The position numbers and the translations under genes are program-made. From Macrotrachela quadricornifera (taxonomy: Eukaryota > Rotifera > Eurotatoria > Philodinida > Philodinidae): DNA of 64,000 bases. Below are positions 58,222-64,000 of this stretch, one piece after another (position 1 is the stretch's first letter; the number at the start of each line of letters is the position of its first letter). The notes below the pieces were generated by a model, which was not told the DNA's origin, ran no database searches, and saw only the letters and a program-made list of their open reading frames with translations. Location of the stretch: contig JAJEKB010021604.1 in assembly GCA_022393335.1 (NCBI GenBank), forward strand, positions 62,001 through 126,000, read 5' to 3'.

Positions 58222-58980
58222 ATGTTCATCATTCGTTCTTTACTATTGATATACTTATTCTTCCAAGGATATACTGCTGCACCCATCGATCAACAAGAAG
58301 AAACAAGCACCGATCAGTCGAAAATTCTTGTATTTATCAAAACAATTCCATATTTTCACGAATCGATTCCAATGGGTGTTAATGCTATTCGAAAATTAGG
58401 CGAACAAAATCAATTCGATGTTGATGTGACAAATATTGCTTCATACTTCACCGTAGATAATCTCAAATGGTATTCTGCAGTTGTATTTCTAAGTACAACA
58501 GGTGATGTTCTCGATGAACAACAACAAGAAGCATTTAAAAGTTTTTATCGAACAGGAAAAGGTTTTGTTGGTATACATGCAGCAGCTGATACTGAATATG
58601 GATGGCCATGGTACAATGAACTGATTGGTGGTTATTTTGCTAATCATCCAAGTCAATTACAAAATGCAACTTTGAATATCGTAGATCAGACATTTATTGC
58701 TACCAAACATCTTCCAAAGCAATGGAAACGATTCGATGAATGGTATAATTTTCAAATGACACATTGGGATAAAGTCAAAGTTTTGATTACTATCGATGAA
58801 ACAAGTTATTATGGAGGTGAACATGGTAAAATTCATCCAATGAGTTGGTATCAAAATTATGATGGTGGTCGTTCTTTTTACACGCAATTGTCGCATCAAC
58901 TAGATTCTTATTTAGATCCACTTTTCACGCAACATCTATTGGGTGGAATTCAATATGCGATGACTGGTAGAACGAAATAA
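58222..58980 (+). CDS. secreted ThuA-like (trehalose-utilisation domain) protein
   Basis: Single-exon 252-residue protein. Residues 1-20 are a signal peptide (SLLLIYLFFQGYTAA). Residues about 33-245 form a ThuA-like domain of the class I glutamine amidotransferase-like fold: KILVFIKTIPYFHESIPMG, VVFLSTTGDVLDEQQQEAF, GKGFVGIHAAADTEYGWPWY with GGYFANHP, and near the end PMSWYQNYDGGRSFYTQLSH. The usual ThuA blocks (GxGFVGIHAAxDT and GRxFYTxxGH) are clear. These proteins are mostly bacterial and fungal. The protein is secreted and intron-free, so acquisition from a non-animal source, known for bdelloids, is an inference. AATAAA at 59051-59056. Confidence 0.85.
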   Translation: MFIIRSLLLIYLFFQGYTAAPIDQQEETSTDQSKILVFIKTIPYFHESIPMGVNAIRKLGEQNQFDVDVTNIASYFTVDNLKWYSAVVFLSTTGDVLDEQQQEAFKSFYRTGKGFVGIHAAADTEYGWPWYNELIGGYFANHPSQLQNATLNIVDQTFIATKHLPKQWKRFDEWYNFQMTHWDKVKVLITIDETSYYGGEHGKIHPMSWYQNYDGGRSFYTQLSHQLDSYLDPLFTQHLLGGIQYAMTGRTK

Positions 58981-59164
58981 AAAAATAATGATATCATCAA
59001 CTCTCTTTCGCTTGCGCACACTTTTTCTTCTCTATTCTAACGTTCTATTCAATAAAACAAATCTTGTTCTTTCAAATGATTTTGAAATAAAAACTCTTAC
59101 TTAACTCGTACAAAAAGTATTCAGATTATTAAAAAAAAATATAAAGACGAAGAGAAAGTTCTAG

Positions 59165-60115
59165 TTTCATTTTATTAAATGTTCAAAATATTTACCATGA
59201 TTATTTATACAAAGTTCCATCCTCTCTAATATTTTTTATCAGCTTAGAAACTTCAAGAACCAATGATTTTTTTCATTTGGTTGATCAGTTAAATTCTGTT
59301 TGATGTAATTATTTAGTCAATAATCATACGATGCAAGGTCCGGTGAATATAGTGGATGTGGCGTTATATTGATACCTTATTCTCTTAAGTAATTAATAAC
59401 ATCTGGATGACGATGGGGGCGAAGCATTGTCGTGAAGCAATTTTATACCCTTAATACCATTTGACTTTCTTTGTTTCTATATTTCTTTAACAACAGGCTT
59501 GAGGCAATTTTCTATACAATAGTCGTGATCTATAGCGTGATCATTATCAACAGCATGTGTAAGAGCAGGACCATTTTATTTAGAAATAAATTTTTTAGTT
59601 CAAATGTGCTTCGACGAACGATAGTGCGTAGTGATTCACCTTCGCTAATCCAGGTTTTGTTTATTGGCTTATGATAAATCTGCCTATGGTAAATCCAAAT
59701 CTCATCACCTCTAATAATATCACATAATTGCCAGGAACCATCACGAAATTTTGCTAAATTTTCACGATAAACTCAAACTCGTTCTTGCTTTTGTTCATCA
59801 TTCAGTTGATGAGGTATTCAACGAGATGCAACTTTTTCATCATGAGATAATTTGTTTTACTGTACCACGAGGGAGAGAGAGAGATGTTGAGCTATAATAT
59901 CATCATAAGTTGAATGTGGATCATTGTTGATAACTTGCCGTACTAATGCAGTATTTTCACGTGTAAACAAGGAAACGCTTTGCTTACTCTACAACTGTTA
60001 GATATAATGGAGCCTTGAGTCCCAAAGCTGTTGCAAGTTCTTTGTGAATTGTCTTTGAATTTATCCCCAAAATAGTTTTAAAGAATTTTTCTAATTTTTT
60101 CTTCAATTTTATATT
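59165..60115 (-). pseudogene. mariner transposase relic
   Basis: Minus-strand translation, with stops and at least one frameshift, gives in order an HTH-like INSKTIHKELATALGLKAPL, GDEIWIYHRQIYHKPINKTW (first catalytic Asp), LLHDNAS (second Asp) and ITPHPLYSPDLASYDY (third Asp). This is the DDxD mariner layout. A run of C near 59410-59420 carries a one-base shift, and stops occur before the third motif. No intact terminal repeats were located. Dead copy. Confidence 0.75.
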
Positions 60116-60719
60116 CAAAATAACTCAATTATTAATAAAAGTTTTTAATTGTATTTTCTTGTAACTCAAGCAAACATTCAAGCACTTATCTTGAGCACGA
60201 AAGTCATGCGCTATGCACACATTTCGAGGTATATGCAGGATCAAGAATGATTAAAAAATAGTTCAACTAGGGATAACTAAGTCTAAGCAATCTGCGAACA
60301 TTTTGTACGACCTAAGTATTGGCATGAACTGAAATAAAAGTGCAATTTCTTTGCTGATAATGATATGTATTATAAGACTTTGAAAAAATCTTCTTGCAAT
60401 ATCATGTATCGTATTGAAAAATTACGTATAAAAAAAACATCGACTTCCGTTCTGTTTTATTGCATGTATTGATTGAGTAGGTAGTTGTTTATTTACTCAT
60501 ACATATTCAGTAAGCGTAATAAAGGGAGTTTTGAAAAGGAAGTGTGTCAAATGTAGGAAATAAACGAAGACAGATAAACATTTATTTCTCTATTATGATA
60601 TTATCTCATTGAATACTTCCGTTGTGAATCACGAAAACTGGACGAACTAATCATATAAATACAGTGAAATATGTTTCATTCGATCACTCAAGATTTAACT
60701 TTATTTTTCAACAAAGACA
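60116..60719. other. intergenic region and promoter of the cupin gene
   Basis: AT-rich. The only element noted is the TATA box at 60654-60661. Confidence 0.4.
60654..60661 (+). promoter_or_regulatory. TATA box for the germin-like cupin gene
   Basis: TATAAATA 59 bases upstream of the ATG at 60720. Transcription would start near 60685, giving a leader of about 35 bases. Confidence 0.45.
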
Positions 60720-61438
60720 ATGTTTCTCCTTACTCTCAGTGTATGCATCATTGTGTGTAGTCAATTTTTATGGGCTTTACCAACTTCATTATCAGAAATA
60801 AAATATCCATTAACTAGAGAAGAAGCCTTCGAGAAACTCAAGGACAAATCGGACTTTATATTCGATTTCTACAACCCGAGAGATATCGATATTATCTTTG
60901 GAGCAGATGCTGGACAAACAGTTCGAGCAAAAGTAAGATCAAAACACAATCAATAGATTTATAATGTTTATATGCTAATCTAATTTAGGGCACAAATTTT
61001 CCCATGCTACTCAATAATGATCTCTCTATGTCATTATCTCGAGTGAATGCATGTGGTGTTGTCCTTCCTCATCTTCATCCTCGTGCAGCACAAATATATT
61101 ATATCATCAAAGGAAGATTTGAATTTGGTTTTGTTCAAGAAAATGGTGCTAACTATATCGGACAAATTATTCAAGAAGGTCAAGGCACAATTTTTCCACA
61201 AGGTGCTGTCCATTATTTTATCAATACAGGCTGTCAAGAAGCTTCACTGATTGCAGTGGCTAGCAGCGATGATCCCGGACGTATCGATGTGGCAGATGCT
61301 CTTTTCAAAGTTTTACCAGAATCAATTGTCATGGCCACATTTGATGGTCAAAAACCGAATATTAATAAGGATCGAATTCAAACTATTGATCCTGCCAAAG
61401 GTACACAAGAATGTCGACTACAATGTGGATTATCATAA
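60720..61438 (+). CDS. secreted germin/spherulin-like cupin
   Basis: Two exons, 60720-60932 and 60989-61438, separated by a 56-bp GTAAGA...TTTAG intron in phase 0, give 220 residues. Residues 1-20 are a signal peptide (LLTLSVCIIVCSQFLWALP). The cupin_1 domain has motif 1 CGVVLPHLHPRAAQIYYIIK, with metal-ligand histidines H99 and H101, and motif 2 GTIFPQGAVHYFINTG with H146. In germins the third ligand is Glu; here position 106 is Gln. Related germins are Mn enzymes (oxalate oxidase, superoxide dismutase) and slime-mould spherulins are encystment proteins. With Glu replaced, catalysis is uncertain. Family distribution (plants, fungi, protists) makes horizontal origin plausible, but the intron indicates adaptation to the host. 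AATAAA at 61491-61496. Confidence 0.85.
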
Positions 61439-64000
61439 ACACATTTATTTCTTTTTTCTTTTGTTACAAATTTATTATTCTCATTTTTCAAATAAAGATA
61501 AAATAACAGGTTCCATGAAAATGTGCGCCTTTGAGTACGGAATTATTTTTCAATCATAGAAATTTTCTAAGTTTTAAATGAGACTAGAAACCGACCAGCT
61601 TACAACTCAAAACTAGATTAATTGAGTGGAACAGCTTTCCAATCAGTTCTTTTGACAAGTTATAAATTATGTCAACACATCATATTATTAGCTGAGTCAC
61701 CTGAAAAGTTTCATTCTGTTTGTCTAAAACTTCATGCGTCAGCTCCATTCTGAAGACTGATCTGTTTGAACATATCATCAGATCGAAATTTAAACAAACT
61801 AAGCGAGCCCTAAATGAGACACAGCCAATAGTTATTTATAACTATAGCTGGTCGTAACTGTACAAATATCCTGAATACAAACATCTACTAATAGTAACAT
61901 TATCTCTCTCTCTCTCTCCCTCTAAAACATCATATATTCGTCTTTGAGGAACTTAGAGATATAAGTAGGCAGGGGGGGGGGGAGGAAGTTATCATCATCA
62001 ACCAGTTACATTACAGGGCAACTGCGACTGGTAATGAGACATTTGTAACGTCTAATAAAACCGATCATCTAGGAAAACATGACCAAATTTAATACAGTTT
62101 TACCAAAACGTTTTCGAGATTAAGGAATCCGAGTCAACATAGCAAATCGCAAAGCTTGCCAATGAAAAATTTCATTCTCTCCATATATATTTTCAAGAAG
62201 CCTATTCTTCGCTACTAGATTCATAAAATATGTTGTTCTTTGACGTGCATTTTAGCGAATTCATGAAACCCTCTTATTAGATTACACAATCCTATTCTTT
62301 TCCTTCTCCTCAATTCTTTATCTCTCCACTATTCTACACAGATGGCATGGTGTTGTTCGGGTCGATCATGAGATTTGATGGCGTCGTCGTTCGCATGGAA
62401 CGAACAGTTCCGTGGTTTGTACTTATAATAATGAAGACAAAGTTTGCCGAAAAATGGCATTGTTGTAGTTGGTCTTCCTTGTCCATAAGATTGACTGGAA
62501 TTGTCTCGCGACTTAAATGTATGGACTTTCAGAATGTTTGATCAAAGATGATAATATCGTTATTTTTGAGAATTGCTGTTTCTTTCGTGGTGTTCGAAAT
62601 TTTTCGTTACTAATTACCGTTACCAATTACCAGTTATTTGATAACGTAAGGTAATTTCCTGCTTCTAGGTACCCCCTATTATACAACCTATGATGGATTA
62701 AGGGTACCCTTAATATATAACTAATGACGGGTTAAGGGTATCCCCATTGACTCATTCTCAAAAGAGATACAATTTCTTTTTTATATATAATTAGCAATAA
62801 ATGCGCAAGGAAATAATCTTGTTGCATCATTTAGATAGTCTGACTATTTATTTTTATCATAGCTATTTAATTATTCACATGGCCATTTAAATTTATCACA
62901 GCAATCTCTATACCTTGCAGCTATTTCAAATTGCCATCATTATTTAAACATTCGCATAGCTATTTAATTTTTCATATGGCCATTTAAATTTATCACAGCA
63001 ATCTCGATACCTTGCAGCTATTCCTAGTTGTCATAGACTTTTCATGATTTGTATAACTTTTCTCTGTTAAGTGAACTTTTTTCACCAGAGAAAAATGATG
63101 TCACCATTTTACGACTTGAAACAATAAAAAAAATATTGAAAAATATCTATCTGATCCTACAACCATGAAAAGCACATACTTCATTAACACCATTAATAAA
63201 ACAAATAATCTCCTCAAATATTCATTCTACGTTACTAATTCTTCAACGAGCAGAAATGGTGAGATGGATATGCACTATTTAGAAAATGCGATCATTAAGT
63301 TATATATGCGTGTTTTTATTTTCTAAATATCTATATGATTCTAAAATAAGATTTAGAAATGCGAATGTTTTTGTAGACTGATGTATCTCATGAAGCCATT
63401 TAAATATATTGAAGGTCTATGTTCGTTTAGATAGTTAGAGGTTTATGTCGATGAGCACATTAAAAGTCTTTTGAAATAGTCAAATATTCAAGCTTGCTGC
63501 TTTCTGTAGTGTTAAACGTTTTTATATATGTTTAAAACTCATCAGAAATTTATTTCAAAGTGTTCAGTTTTGCGAAGTATAGAAAAAAACGAACGAAATA
63601 AACGTGTTTATTTTACAAATTGATATAGTAGTAACTGTATAATTATCAACATTATGGGAGTGTTTTGATTATAGTATGACACAATCTTGTTTTACTAAGG
63701 ATAAACATTATTGTGGCACGATATTATTTAATAGATAGATGATGGAGAAATCTTACACTCAGTGACATTGGGTTACCTTCTTAAACATCTGAAAATTATT
63801 TCTTTTTTTTTTAAATTTCTTTTTGTATCTTCCTAGATGATGTTTAAGACAGTTATAGATGAGAAAAAAATTAGAATTCAAAATTTTCTTTGTTAACTAC
63901 CGATTCTAAACGTTAGCAGCAGTTTTCTCGAAAGTTTTTTAGACCAGCCAAATAAAAATAGTTTTAACTGTGCCGTCAGTGGATAATAAGCAAACGAAAT
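61439..64000. other. gene-free right end with small repeats
   Basis: No supported gene. Features are a CT-rich tract (about 61908-61922), a G-run at about 61973-61981, and a roughly 40-bp phrase at 62685-62750 repeating GGATTAAGGGTACCC and GGGTTAAGGGTATCC. The pair of 69-bp direct repeats listed separately also lies here. The 64-codon ORF at 62347 has no family signature. Confidence 0.4.
62857..63023. repeat. two-copy direct repeat, 98-bp period
   Basis: 62857-62925 and 62955-63023 match almost throughout: CATAGCTATTTAATT, then CATGGCCATTTAAATTTATC with few changes, and CACAGCAATCTC, ending CCTTGCAGCTATT. Confidence 0.8.

Overview
The window looks like a stretch of a bdelloid-rotifer-like animal genome (compare Rotaria or Adineta). 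The DNA is very AT-rich, genes are eukaryotic with short GT-AG introns, and AATAAA-type signals follow most of them. Several families are ones I associate with rotifers: an ADP-ribosyltransferase fused to TPRs, a BTB/T1 protein, DUF4419, a GT17 glycosyltransferase, a PARP-type catalytic domain, and secreted ThuA-like and germin-like cupin proteins of the sort bdelloids are known to carry from non-animal sources. The assignment rests on protein families and composition, not on a database search.

Layout. 1-9.6 kb is gene-bearing: a piggyBac-type transposase relic, the TPR-ART gene (minus), a BTB/T1 gene (minus) and a DUF4419 gene (plus). 9.6-21.6 kb is a gene desert holding a small TTAA element, 34-bp and 20-bp minisatellites, a dispersed repeat and two foldback (long inverted repeat) elements. 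21.6-30.4 kb holds a three-exon GT17 gene, a three-exon SNAP-25-family SNARE gene, a Tc1/mariner relic, a composite TTAA element and a broken PARP-type gene. 30.4-41 kb holds a broken secreted galactose-oxidase-like gene split by a 142-bp hAT-like insertion, an alpha/beta-hydrolase relic, two copies of an element packed with TTCCGGAA palindromes, another TTAA element, and an intact gene of unknown function (minus). 41-57 kb is almost entirely repeats: minisatellites, a 1.2-kb hAT-like element with a perfect 8-bp target duplication, tandem arrays of about 330, 250, 37 and 35 bp, a foldback with a hexamer loop, and further terminal-inverted-repeat elements. 57-61.5 kb is a compact group of secreted-protein genes (unknown 124 aa, ThuA-like, germin-like cupin) with a mariner relic among them. 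The last 2.5 kb shows no gene.

Nothing indicates that the genes form one pathway. The ART, PARP, GT17 and SNARE genes have protein-modification or trafficking roles, and the right-hand genes encode secreted proteins. The dominant theme is DNA transposon debris. Four TTAA (piggyBac-type) termini share a terminal CCCTTT/CCCTCC motif followed by a short palindrome whose sequence differs in each family while its pairing is kept. No tRNA, rRNA or CRISPR array was recognised.
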